From NCBI RefSeq assembly GCF_000987955.1, contig NZ_LAZU01000041.1, forward strand, positions 58,855 through 107,820: DNA of 48,966 bases, given 5' to 3'. Position 1 is the stretch's first letter, and each line of letters opens with the position of its first letter. Shown piece by piece: positions 35,380-42,851 of the stretch. Source of the DNA: Paenibacillus sp. DMB20 (lineage in GTDB: Bacteria > Bacillota > Bacilli > Paenibacillales > Paenibacillaceae). Below the pieces are notes generated by a model. It worked only from the letters and a program-made list of their open reading frames with translations. It did not search any database and had not been told where the DNA came from. The translations under genes were made by a program, and so were the position numbers.

Positions 35380-35661
35380 TTATTGCTTAGCAGCGGGAAG
35401 AATATTTTCCACTTCACTGTGAGGACGAGGAATCACATGTACGGATATCAGTTCCCCTACGCGCTGTGCAGCTGCTGCACCAGCGTCCGTTGCCGCTTTC
35501 ACAGCACCTACATCGCCCCGTACCATTACGGTAACAAGGCCGCCGCCTACCATCTCTTTGCCAATCAGGGTGACATTGGCTGCTTTGACCATAGCGTCCG
35601 CTGCTTCGATAGAACCTACCAAACCTTTTGTTTCAATTAAACCCAATGCTTCCGATTTCAT
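35380..35661 (-). CDS. BMC-H hexameric shell protein
   Basis: 93 residues, one BMC domain: EALGLIETKGLVGSIEAAD, then VRGDVGAVKAATDAGAAA and the C-terminal VIPRPHSEVE. Forms hexamer tiles of the microcompartment shell. About 90 percent identical to the preceding gene, a recent tandem duplication. AGGAGGAATGTAAC precedes the ATG, within a repeat unit also found before eutS. Confidence 0.95.
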   Translation of the reverse strand: MKSEALGLIETKGLVGSIEAADAMVKAANVTLIGKEMVGGGLVTVMVRGDVGAVKAATDAGAAAAQRVGELISVHVIPRPHSEVENILPAAKQ

Positions 35662-35675
35662 GTTACATTCCTCCT

Positions 35676-35738
35676 AAAGTTTTGTAAGATTATAGCGCTA
35701 GCTTACCGAACAAAACTTGCTTCGGAAGCATAGGCTTA
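35676..35738 (-). repeat. Short palindromic repeat before shell gene (copy 1)
   Basis: Minus strand: GCTTCCGAAGCAAGTTTTGT, GGTAAGCTAGCGCTATA and ACAAAACTTTAGGAGG. AAGTTTTGT pairs with ACAAAACTT so that the ribosome site lies at the foot of a hairpin. A second copy is at 42786-42851. Confidence 0.75.
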
Positions 35739-35755
35739 TTTTATAGCTTTTTTAA

Positions 35756-36037
35756 TTATGCCTTAGTAGTCGGAAGGATGATCTCCACTTCGCTGTGGGG
35801 ACGAGGAATCACATGTACCGATACGAGTTCCCCTACATTCTTCGCGGCCGCGGCGCCGGCATCTGTTGCTGCCTTCACAGCACCTACATCGCCTCGTACC
35901 ATCACGGTAACAAGGCCGCCGCCTGCCATCTCTTTGCCAATCAGGGTGACATTGGCTGCTTTGACCATAGCGTCCGCTGCTTCGATAGAACCGACCAATC
36001 CTTTTGTTTCAACCAAACCAAGAGCTTCCGATCTCAT
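35756..36037 (-). CDS. BMC-H hexameric shell protein
   Basis: 93 residues (EALGLVETKGLVGSIEAAD; VRGDVGAVKAATDAG; PRPHSEVEIILP). Two ATGs are possible; the second (36037) has AGGAGG at 8 nt, the first only 2 nt, so 36037 is chosen and gives the same length as its paralogue. It overlaps the end of pduL by 29 nt, with its ribosome site inside pduL. Confidence 0.95.
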   Translation of the reverse strand: MRSEALGLVETKGLVGSIEAADAMVKAANVTLIGKEMAGGGLVTVMVRGDVGAVKAATDAGAAAAKNVGELVSVHVIPRPHSEVEIILPTTKA

Positions 36038-36698
36038 GTTCATTTCCTCCTAGCGATTTTTTTATGATTGTGACAACAGACGCCGATGTGAGATCCATCG
36101 CGTTAGCCTCTTCAACGTCGATATGACAGTCGAGAGCGGCGTCACTGCTAACTCGGATTGCGACCTGATTGTACCCTCCGCCCCGGAGACCATCAAATTG
36201 AATACTGACCATTTCTCCGTCAGTTACGCTAAAGAAAAGGGCATCATCAGGCGTCATATGAATGTGGCGCTGTGCAACCATCAAGCCGCAGGTAATATAG
36301 ACGCTTCCCTTAGGCCCGACCAACGTGACGCCCGGTGTGCCTTCAAGCTCCCCGGATAAGCGCACTGGAGCTTTCACGCCCAGCTTAAAACAGTCTCCCC
36401 GCATAATTTCTACTTGGCTCTGTTTCCGCACTGGGCCGAGAACCCGCACTTTTTCGATGGCCCCCTTGGGACCGCAGACCGTAACGGTCTCATTACATGC
36501 ATACTGTCCGGGTTGGGACAAATCACGCATTTTGGATAGCGTATATCCGGCTCCGAAGAGCGTCTCCACATCAGCCTGAGAAAGATGCACATGGCGGTTT
36601 GAAATTCCTAAAGGGATGGAGCGCGGCTCCTTTTCCGCCTTGCCAGCACCGGATACAACCTCCATTAACAAGGAAAGCACTTGCTCATAGTTCCCCAT
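36009..36698 (-). CDS. pduL: PduL-type phosphate acyltransferase
   Basis: 229 residues. Converts acetyl-CoA and phosphate to acetyl-phosphate and CoA, recycling CoA inside the compartment. Zinc-binding His clusters SNRHVHLS and RHIHM are present in the two PduL half-domains. The first 18 residues (NYEQVLSLLMEVVSGAG) form an amphipathic helix before a short linker, a typical encapsulation peptide. The ATG shares one base with the aldehyde dehydrogenase stop (TAATG). Confidence 0.93.
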   Translation of the reverse strand: MGNYEQVLSLLMEVVSGAGKAEKEPRSIPLGISNRHVHLSQADVETLFGAGYTLSKMRDLSQPGQYACNETVTVCGPKGAIEKVRVLGPVRKQSQVEIMRGDCFKLGVKAPVRLSGELEGTPGVTLVGPKGSVYITCGLMVAQRHIHMTPDDALFFSVTDGEMVSIQFDGLRGGGYNQVAIRVSSDAALDCHIDVEEANAMDLTSASVVTIIKKSLGGNEHEIGSSWFG

Positions 36699-38170
36699 TA
36701 GCTGTCACCGCTTTTCTGCAAAATAGACACCAGCTCATCGACCAGATTCAACAGCAGCGCATCCTCCTGTTGCTTCGGCGGTTGTGGAGAGGAGACAGAA
36801 TCAGGGTTTTGTGCCGTACAGTCCTTAATGCCATAAGCCACACGCTTGATATTAATCAAGTGCTGTGGTCCCACATTATCTGAAGTGGCGCTGCCCCCCC
36901 AGGTTCCACATCCCAAAGTGAAGGCCGGGGCAAGCCCGGTGCTTGCGCCCACACCGCCCTGAGTGGATCCCGTATTCACCAAAATGCGGAATACAGGTTT
37001 TTGCGCAAATTCCATGACCATATCATGATTCTGCGTATGGATGGAGAAGCTATGGCCTATTCCTCCATTACGCAGCAGTCCAAAACTTAGATCGCAAGCC
37101 TCATGCCAGTCCTGTACGGTGTAAAACGCCAATACGGTAGTAAGCTTCTCATAGGACAGCGGGAATTTCTCTCCCACGCCCTGCTGTTCGCCTAACAGCA
37201 CCTTGACCCCTGCTGGAATTTGGATACCGGCCGCTTCCGCGATCACCTGAGGCGAACGTCCCACTAGTCTTGAATTCATGGCATGGCCTTTTACAAACAA
37301 CTTTGCTGCGACTTTAGCAGTTTCCTCCTGATTCATAAAGTAACCGCCCTGACGCTCAAACTCCGCGATCACCTGAGGACGGATGCATTCCTCCACGATA
37401 ACAGCCTGTTCAGAGGCGCAGATTGTACCGTAATCGAAGGTTTTGCTGGCAATGATATTTGCTACTGCCTTTGGAATATCAGCGGTGCGCTCAATATAGG
37501 CCGGTACATTGCCCGGTCCCACCCCCAGCGCCGGCTTACCCGCACTGTAGGCGGATTTCACCATCGCCGAGCCGCCTGTGGCGATAATCATGGCGATTTC
37601 ATCGCACTTCATCAGTTCCTGCGTCGCCGGCATAGAAGGCTTGGTAACGCAGCCAATGATTCCTTCGGGAGCCCCTGCCTCGACAGCGGCTGCGTGCATG
37701 AGTTCTGCGGCCCGCATGATGGATTTCTTAGCCGAAGGATGCGGCGAAAAGATGATTCCATTACGAGCCTTTATCGCAATGATCGATTTGAAAATCGTAG
37801 TGGATGTCGGATTGGTTGATGGAATAATACCCATGAGCAGTCCGACTGGCTCGGCAATCTCTATTAATTGATTTGTCTTGTCCTCGCGGATAACCCCAAT
37901 CGTTTTCGTATCCCGAATGGATTCATACAGCTCCGTGGAAGCCAGACGGTTTTTGAAGATTTTATCCTGGGTTTTGCCAAATCCGGTTTCCTCCACGGCC
38001 AGCGCAGCCAGTTCCGCGGCATTGACCTCCGCTGTCCGCACCATGTTTTGTACAATTTTGTCAATCTGATCAGCATTGTACCCTGCAAGAATATCGGTGG
38101 CGGCTTTTCCTGCACGAGCCAATTCCCGGGTTTCCTGAATCGATTGCAAGTCATAATCAAAATTTTCCAA
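36698..38170 (-). CDS. Acylating acetaldehyde dehydrogenase, compartment-targeted
   Basis: 490 residues from a TTG start (GGGGG 9 nt upstream). Oxidises acetaldehyde to acetyl-CoA with NAD+. The Rossmann/NAD region (PSTNPTSTTIFKS), ATGGSAMVKSAYSAGKPALG and the catalytic Cys in DYGTICASEQAVIVEE are present. After a Pro/Ser linker (PDSVSSPQPPKQQED) the last 19 residues (LLLNLVDELVSILQKSG) form an amphipathic encapsulation helix. Role: main oxidative branch from choline-derived acetaldehyde. Confidence 0.95.
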   Translation of the reverse strand: MENFDYDLQSIQETRELARAGKAATDILAGYNADQIDKIVQNMVRTAEVNAAELAALAVEETGFGKTQDKIFKNRLASTELYESIRDTKTIGVIREDKTNQLIEIAEPVGLLMGIIPSTNPTSTTIFKSIIAIKARNGIIFSPHPSAKKSIMRAAELMHAAAVEAGAPEGIIGCVTKPSMPATQELMKCDEIAMIIATGGSAMVKSAYSAGKPALGVGPGNVPAYIERTADIPKAVANIIASKTFDYGTICASEQAVIVEECIRPQVIAEFERQGGYFMNQEETAKVAAKLFVKGHAMNSRLVGRSPQVIAEAAGIQIPAGVKVLLGEQQGVGEKFPLSYEKLTTVLAFYTVQDWHEACDLSFGLLRNGGIGHSFSIHTQNHDMVMEFAQKPVFRILVNTGSTQGGVGASTGLAPAFTLGCGTWGGSATSDNVGPQHLINIKRVAYGIKDCTAQNPDSVSSPQPPKQQEDALLLNLVDELVSILQKSGDS

Positions 38171-38197
38171 GTGAAATATCCCCCTCTCGAATCCTGC

Positions 38198-38992
38198 TTA
38201 CTGTTGATAATAATGGCGGAACCGCTTGAGCAGTTTCACCTTGTTGGCCTTGGAAATGGTCGTCCTGCTCATCCCATACGCAGGACCGCACTCTCTGGCC
38301 AGTCGGCGCAGCTTCACGGCTGTCATCGATTCCAGTTGCTCCATTGCTTTGTCAAGCCCTGATTCCTTTACCAGCACGTCAATCTGGTGTTTGAATGGGC
38401 TGTCCAGCACTGCCTGCTCTCCATCTGTCGGATTTTCATTGTCCGTTCCCGGACTTAAGTCTTCAGACGCAAGATCCTGAGCGGGATCGGCCGCCAGTAC
38501 AGGTAAGCCTTCTTCACTACCACGATTGATTGAAACATCGGGCAGCGTGTTCAATGGAATATCGAGAGCCGTATCCAGTGGAACATCAGACGCTGCATCC
38601 GGTTCCGGAGTCTGCTTCGTCGTTTGCTCGGGCATCTGCTCCGCAAACTGTTCCGCTGCCTGAGTATGCTGCACTGGCAGCGCCGTCTCGTCCTTCTCCT
38701 TGGCAAGGTTCGAAACGCAGCGCCGGCCGATGATGCTCTCAATGTCGTTGTGGGGTCTTGGAATGACATGCCGGCTGACCAGCACATCACTGCCCAATTG
38801 TTGCGCCGCGGAGGCCCCTGCTTCCACGGATGCTTGAACAGCGCCGACATCGCCGGTTACCGCGATTGTCACTAGCCCGCCGCCCACATTGCATTTTTCT
38901 ATCAGTTCGACCTGAGCTGATTTGAGCATGATGTCCAGACATTCAATCGCCGGAAGAAGTCCCCGCGTTTCAATTAATCCAAGCGCCTGCAT
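38198..38992 (-). CDS. BMC shell protein with long C-terminal extension
   Basis: 264 residues. BMC-H domain at 1-95 (LGLIETRGLLPAIECLDI, VTGDVGAVQASVEAG, VIPRPHNDIESIIG), then a Gln/Pro/Asp-rich linker (about 100-205), then a basic helical domain (about 210-264: LDKAMEQLESMTAVKLRRLA, MSRTTISKANKVKLLKR). The tail resembles small SAP/Rho-N-like nucleic-acid-binding folds and recalls the EutK C-domain. AGGAGG 7 nt before ATG. It may tether DNA/RNA or organise cargo. Confidence 0.85.
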   Translation of the reverse strand: MQALGLIETRGLLPAIECLDIMLKSAQVELIEKCNVGGGLVTIAVTGDVGAVQASVEAGASAAQQLGSDVLVSRHVIPRPHNDIESIIGRRCVSNLAKEKDETALPVQHTQAAEQFAEQMPEQTTKQTPEPDAASDVPLDTALDIPLNTLPDVSINRGSEEGLPVLAADPAQDLASEDLSPGTDNENPTDGEQAVLDSPFKHQIDVLVKESGLDKAMEQLESMTAVKLRRLARECGPAYGMSRTTISKANKVKLLKRFRHYYQQ

Positions 38993-39006
38993 GCTATCAC
39001 CTCCTG

Positions 39007-39663
39007 TTACTGCAGCTTCCGATCAGGTTCGCCCGTCGGATACGTCATATAAAACATCCTCGCGCAGGCCGACGATCCCTTGGTCGCTTTCACCCCTTTG
39101 GGGATGAAGAGCACATCCCCCTCATGGGCGGTGAACATTCTCTCGTTCAAAGTGACATCAAGCGTGCCTTCCAACACGATATAAGTTTCTTCGTGGGCCG
39201 TCACCTGCGAGAAGCTATCGTGATCGACAGACAGAAACCCTGCGCTCATGGAACAATCCGGCCCCCCGATTACTTCTTGACGATATACCTTGGCACCAGA
39301 TGTTCCCGTTTCGCAAGCTTCCATTTTTACCGTCCGGCCCCGCACAAGTTTCAAGCCAGTCGGATCCGTTTCCGCCTGATAAGGTGGCTCAAGAGCCGTT
39401 CCCAACAGCTTTTCAACCAGTCCTTTTTCCGATAACAACTTGAAAAATGTAAAAATGGCATTCATGTCGAGATCAGCCTGAGTTTCGCAGTCTGCGGCCT
39501 CGAAACTCATCGTCCCACAAGGCTCATGGGTAAACTCTAACCCCAGCTCTATTGCCCTATCTCGGGCCGCCGGTGTCACAATCGTGTTTCGGTCAATGCA
39601 GCACCGCTTCTGTCCGGAAGCTACCCATTCCTCCACATCCGCAGCGCATATCAGTTTTTTCAC
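39007..39663 (-). CDS. eutQ: EutQ-like cupin, acetate-kinase-type
   Basis: 218 residues from a GTG start (GGGGGCG 6 nt upstream). The C-terminal half is a cupin (EETYIVLEGTLDVTLNERMF, EGDVLFIPKGVKAT). EutQ of ethanolamine compartments has acetate-kinase activity in vitro, so it could make ATP from PduL's acetyl-phosphate here. The N-terminal motif TPAARDRAIELGLEF resembles the conserved EutQ/EutT leader. Last gene before the mobile-like repeat. Confidence 0.85.
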   Translation of the reverse strand: MKKLICAADVEEWVASGQKRCCIDRNTIVTPAARDRAIELGLEFTHEPCGTMSFEAADCETQADLDMNAIFTFFKLLSEKGLVEKLLGTALEPPYQAETDPTGLKLVRGRTVKMEACETGTSGAKVYRQEVIGGPDCSMSAGFLSVDHDSFSQVTAHEETYIVLEGTLDVTLNERMFTAHEGDVLFIPKGVKATKGSSACARMFYMTYPTGEPDRKLQ

Positions 39664-39694
39664 AGTTCTCGCCCCCTTTCGAATTATAAGTAAG

Positions 39695-39864
39695 TGTTCA
39701 AAAAGTCAGACTTTCAGCACCGAGAAGGTTGGATGAAGCTAGGGCCTGAGGAGCGGAGCGTACGTTTTGGGTACGTGAGCACCGGAAGGCCCGGCTGAAT
39801 TCAAGATTCGATGTCGAATATGCATTCAGTGTTTCTTCGTGATCAAAGGGGGACTTTTTGAACA
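39695..39864. mobile_element. MITE-like element, about 170 bp
   Basis: Bounded by perfect 13-bp inverted repeats, TGTTCAAAAAGTC (39695-39707) and GACTTTTTGAACA (39852-39864). The interior is structured (CGTACGTTTTGGGTACG; CCGGAAGGCCCGG) and encodes nothing. It sits inside the operon between eutN and eutQ. Similar repeats are common in Paenibacillus genomes, to my recollection. No flanking target duplication is obvious. Confidence 0.7.
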
Positions 39865-39891
39865 ACCTCTATTCGATTTCTGTTCGAATAT

Positions 39892-40155
39892 TTATTCGAA
39901 CACGCAGTCTGCGTCAATGATGCCGACGACGACGGCATCCACAGGAACATCGTCTGCATGCAGCATTTTGCGGGCCGAGGAGCCGGTGCAGACAATCACT
40001 CGATCGCCTATGCCAGCGCCGATCGTATCGACGACAATCAAGCGGCGCCCGTCGTCGCTTCCACCAATCACCTCGGCCAGCATCAGTTTCATTCCCACAA
40101 GAGAATCTGCTTTACGGGTAGACCAGATATTGTGAATCAATTCAGCCGCAATCAT
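39892..40155 (-). CDS. eutN: EutN/CcmL-type pentameric vertex protein (BMC-P)
   Basis: 87 residues: KADSLVGMKLMLAEVIGG, VDTIGAGIGDRVIVCTGSSA and AVVVGIIDADCV are standard BMC-P motifs. Pentamers cap the shell vertices. The ATG overlaps the GrpU-like gene by 14 nt, with AAGGA 5 nt upstream. Confidence 0.95.
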   Translation of the reverse strand: MIAAELIHNIWSTRKADSLVGMKLMLAEVIGGSDDGRRLIVVDTIGAGIGDRVIVCTGSSARKMLHADDVPVDAVVVGIIDADCVFE

Positions 40156-40462
40156 AGCAATCCTTCCTCCCCGCTTTTCCGCTCCTCCGCTTAATCTCGG
40201 CGATGGCGTCCTCTACGGAAGCCGTGTCACCAAAAATGGCGAGAAGTATCATGTTCTGCGGGCAGCTGCCGCGAATATCCTCCACTGTCACGCCCACCAC
40301 TTTTTCAGCTACATCAGCGGCCCATACCATATCAATCAGCCTTCCCTGCACCAGTCCGACCGCATCGCATTGGGGAACTTCCCGACTGCTGGGCGCTCCT
40401 CTGCGACGCAGCAAAATGTCCAGCGTCCCCTTGGAAGGAGATTTGATAATCCGAAATTCCAT
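40142..40462 (-). CDS. Circularly permuted BMC shell protein, GrpU-like
   Basis: 106 residues. The core AVGLVQGRLIDMVWAADVAE and ILLAIFGDTASVEDAI is a BMC fold of permuted order; the central loop GSCPQN places a Cys near the hexamer pore, and the tail KDCYDCG has two more. GrpU proteins of glycyl-radical compartments bind an Fe-S cluster at the pore, so electron transfer to CutD or oxygen sensing is possible (inference). It starts immediately after the eutJ stop. Confidence 0.7.
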   Translation of the reverse strand: MEFRIIKSPSKGTLDILLRRRGAPSSREVPQCDAVGLVQGRLIDMVWAADVAEKVVGVTVEDIRGSCPQNMILLAIFGDTASVEDAIAEIKRRSGKAGRKDCYDCG

Positions 40463-41302
40463 TCACATCGCCTCCCGCGTACAATTCAGAGCAATGCCCA
40501 GCGGCGTGACAAACAGGGGGTTGCTAGGCTTATAGGTAGCAATGCCGGTCTTCTGCTCAATGATCGTCTCCATCCCGGACAGGCAGCATGTGCCTCCTAC
40601 TAAGTACAATTCCTTAACCTCATGGCCCACAACATGGCGGTTGACGATGGAGGCAACCTTATCGATGACCGGCCGGAGCAGCGGCAACAATTCTTGGTGA
40701 TGGGCAGGGTCGCGCTTGAAACAGTCCGCTTCAGAAAAACTCATCTGGTATGCCCCGGCAATGACTAAAGAAAAGTGGGTGCCACCCGTTGCTTCGTCGG
40801 CGACATAGACAACCTTGCCATCCTTCAGAATCGAAATGCCCGTCGTACCGCCGCCAATGTCTACAATGGCTCCATCGGATATTTGCAGCACGGCATTAGC
40901 CGCCGTAGGTTCATCCAGTAAAGCCGTAACTTCAAAACCCGCACCCTGGAGCACATGCTTGATGGCGCCAGCATCCAGTAAATCGGTTCCCGGAGGAATC
41001 GCCGAAGCCGCATATTCAAGTTCTACACCCAATTGCTGCTCCAACTGTGCTTTAAGCTCCCTTACGATCTGTATCGCTCCCAAGTAGTCCACCACCATTC
41101 CGTCGCGGACGACATCGGCGTAGCGGTAAGCTCCCGCTACCGGCTTCCGGGTGTCGTCCAACACCGTAAGCACCACACAGGCCGTTCCCAAATCCACACC
41201 GGTATAGTAGAACGAAGACCGTCCTGGAATCGGCTTCTGGATGACCGCTTCAAATTGCTTTACGAGTTGATCGCAGTATGCAAAGGGTTTTGTCTCTGGC
41301 AT
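40463..41302 (-). CDS. eutJ: EutJ-like actin/Hsp70-fold ATPase
   Basis: 279 residues with the ASKHA nucleotide-binding motifs YYTGVDLGTACVVLTVLD, GAIVDIGGGTTGISILKDG and YLVGGTCCLSGM. EutJ is a putative assembly chaperone of compartments; an ATP-dependent reactivase role has also been suggested for relatives. AGGAGG 6 nt before the ATG lies inside the upstream EutT-like gene (overlap 43 nt). Confidence 0.88.
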   Translation of the reverse strand: MPETKPFAYCDQLVKQFEAVIQKPIPGRSSFYYTGVDLGTACVVLTVLDDTRKPVAGAYRYADVVRDGMVVDYLGAIQIVRELKAQLEQQLGVELEYAASAIPPGTDLLDAGAIKHVLQGAGFEVTALLDEPTAANAVLQISDGAIVDIGGGTTGISILKDGKVVYVADEATGGTHFSLVIAGAYQMSFSEADCFKRDPAHHQELLPLLRPVIDKVASIVNRHVVGHEVKELYLVGGTCCLSGMETIIEQKTGIATYKPSNPLFVTPLGIALNCTREAM

Positions 41303-41964
41303 GTTCTACCTCCTGTAGTTCTGCAAATAAGCGAGCTCAATGCGTTAATCATATAGTTGATTCCAGGAATAACAGGTTTCTCCGGCTTTTCTTGGGGACT
41401 GCCTGCTGCGGCTTCCAACACCGCAAACCCAAGCTCCCGCAAAGCGCAGCGCAAACGGTGGAGCAAAGCAATTTCTCTGCCCTTTTCCAATTGAATGTGA
41501 AACTCGGTTACCTCAAAGCAATCTCCCGCATCGTCAAGAAGAACATCGGCAGTAATTCCGGTACAACCCTGGAAAAATAAATCGGCAGTGGATGCGCCGC
41601 TTCCTTCCCCTTTCTGGAGGGCCGAAAACAGCCTTGACAGCTCCAGCACCTTCTGGGCCAGCAGCACATCCCGCTCCAGCAGCTCCTGCCCGGTTAACAA
41701 GAACAGGGCTGAGACGGATTGCATCTGACAGCGCAGCTTCCCACGCCGCCAATCAGGTTTTTCCGCCTGTCGCTCCGTATTCGGGAGTGGTTCTTGCTTT
41801 TGTTCTTGATTTTGCTCTTGCGCACCATAGGACACGGCGATCTGACGATCCGTCAAAAACTGGCGCGCCTCCGGCGTCAATCGGCTTCCATGCTCCACCA
41901 TGTATGATGTAAAAGGCTCTATTCTGTACACATTGCGCAATTCCATTTCGGTAATAAATTTCAT
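41260..41964 (-). CDS. EutT-like protein lacking the metal motif
   Basis: 234 residues. The first 50 residues (FITEMELRNVYRIEPFTSY, GSRLTPEARQFLTDR) match the leader of EutT cobalamin adenosyltransferases, followed by a Gln/Glu-rich linker and a helical bundle (LFLLTGQELLERDVLLAQKV). The HX11CCX2C metal site known in Salmonella EutT is not visible: the bundle has no CC pair. CutC needs no cobalamin, so this may be a repurposed structural or regulatory homologue. GGAG site upstream. Confidence 0.7.
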   Translation of the reverse strand: MKFITEMELRNVYRIEPFTSYMVEHGSRLTPEARQFLTDRQIAVSYGAQEQNQEQKQEPLPNTERQAEKPDWRRGKLRCQMQSVSALFLLTGQELLERDVLLAQKVLELSRLFSALQKGEGSGASTADLFFQGCTGITADVLLDDAGDCFEVTEFHIQLEKGREIALLHRLRCALRELGFAVLEAAAGSPQEKPEKPVIPGINYMINALSSLICRTTGGRTCQRQNPLHTAINS

Positions 41965-41983
41965 GGTATCAACTCCACTCTTA

Positions 41984-42415
41984 TTACCCGAACAAATAAC
42001 GTTTCAATTCCCCGATTCCCCTTCCCACGGGAAGACTAATGCGGAAAAAGGGTTCGGTTATCCCGGTACGTTTTAAAACTTGTACACCGTAATTCTCATT
42101 TTCCAGCGCAAGATCGGTTTTCGTGATTACCCCGACAACCGGCTTTGTGAAAGAAGACGCAAATCCGGGCGAGTAGACTTCCAGATGCCGGGACTGATCC
42201 ACTAATATCAAAATGTGGCTCGCGTTCTGCGCCGTTGCAATCAAATGGCTGTACATCCAGGTATTTTCGACATACGCGCCCGGTGTATCGATCGTCTTCG
42301 GCCCGTAGATCATATCCTGCGTCCGCCGCAATGGACGATTCGTACCGTCAAGCGCATGGGCCAGCGTCGTTTTTCCGCAACCTGTAGGGCCGATCAGCAA
42401 AATACGTTTTTTCAT
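41984..42415 (-). CDS. eutP: EutP-like P-loop protein, acetate-kinase-type
   Basis: 143 residues, small Ras-like fold. Walker A GPTGCGKTTL, switch region DTPGAYVENTWMYSHLI, Walker-B-like HILILVDQS, and NKxD-like TKTDL. EutP from ethanolamine loci is reported to have acetate-kinase activity. The ATG overlaps the eutS stop (ATGA). Confidence 0.9.
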   Translation of the reverse strand: MKKRILLIGPTGCGKTTLAHALDGTNRPLRRTQDMIYGPKTIDTPGAYVENTWMYSHLIATAQNASHILILVDQSRHLEVYSPGFASSFTKPVVGVITKTDLALENENYGVQVLKRTGITEPFFRISLPVGRGIGELKRYLFG

Positions 42416-42765
42416 GTCCGTGTAATTTCCGCCGTCGCAAAACCCAGGCTATTGCAGAACGTCTCAATGATGGCTCGCAGCGCTGTTTCCACACTGGCTA
42501 TATCTCCGGTGAGAAGCACCGAACCCGTAAAGCGATCCAGAAAGCCGATTTCCACATCTGCCGCCTTGGTGGCGATATCGGCGGCAATAATGGAGGTTTC
42601 GCTGGGCGACAGTGTTAATATGCCAATAGCCCCCGCTTCATCGATGCCCAGTCTTTCATACATTTCAGGCACGGGTGAAGCAATGATATGGGCCAGCGTC
42701 ACTTGTTTGCCCGGCACCGACTCCTGAATCATCCGACCGAGATCCGGCCCAGCAGGCTGCTGCAT
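42412..42765 (-). CDS. eutS: EutS/PduU-type permuted shell protein
   Basis: 117 residues from ATG 42765. ESVPGKQVTLAHIIASPVP is the N-terminal beta-barrel-forming leader of EutS; GAIGILTLSPSETSIIAAD and VEIGFLDRFTGSVLLTGD complete a circularly permuted BMC domain. A TTG one codon upstream is an alternative. Preceded by the palindromic repeat copy 2. Confidence 0.92.
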   Translation of the reverse strand: MQQPAGPDLGRMIQESVPGKQVTLAHIIASPVPEMYERLGIDEAGAIGILTLSPSETSIIAADIATKAADVEIGFLDRFTGSVLLTGDIASVETALRAIIETFCNSLGFATAEITRT

Positions 42766-42785
42766 CAACGACCTCGCCTCCTCAT

Positions 42786-42851
42786 AAAAGTTTTGCGAGT
42801 TTGTAAAGCGCTAGCTTTACCGAACAAAACTGACTTCGAAAGCATCCGCTT
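42786..42851 (-). repeat. Short palindromic repeat before shell gene (copy 2)
   Basis: Minus strand: GCTTTCGAAGTCAGTTTTGT, GGTAAAGCTAGCGCTTTAC, CAAAACTTTTATGAGGAGG. It shares about 55 of 65 positions with the copy at 35676, has the inner palindrome GTAAAG...CTTTAC, and again ends at the ribosome site of a shell gene. Confidence 0.75.

Noticed and set aside
39695..39864. Considered as a riboswitch or small RNA
   Set aside because: Perfect terminal inverted repeats and recognisable mobile-repeat structure explain it better; no known riboswitch core seen.
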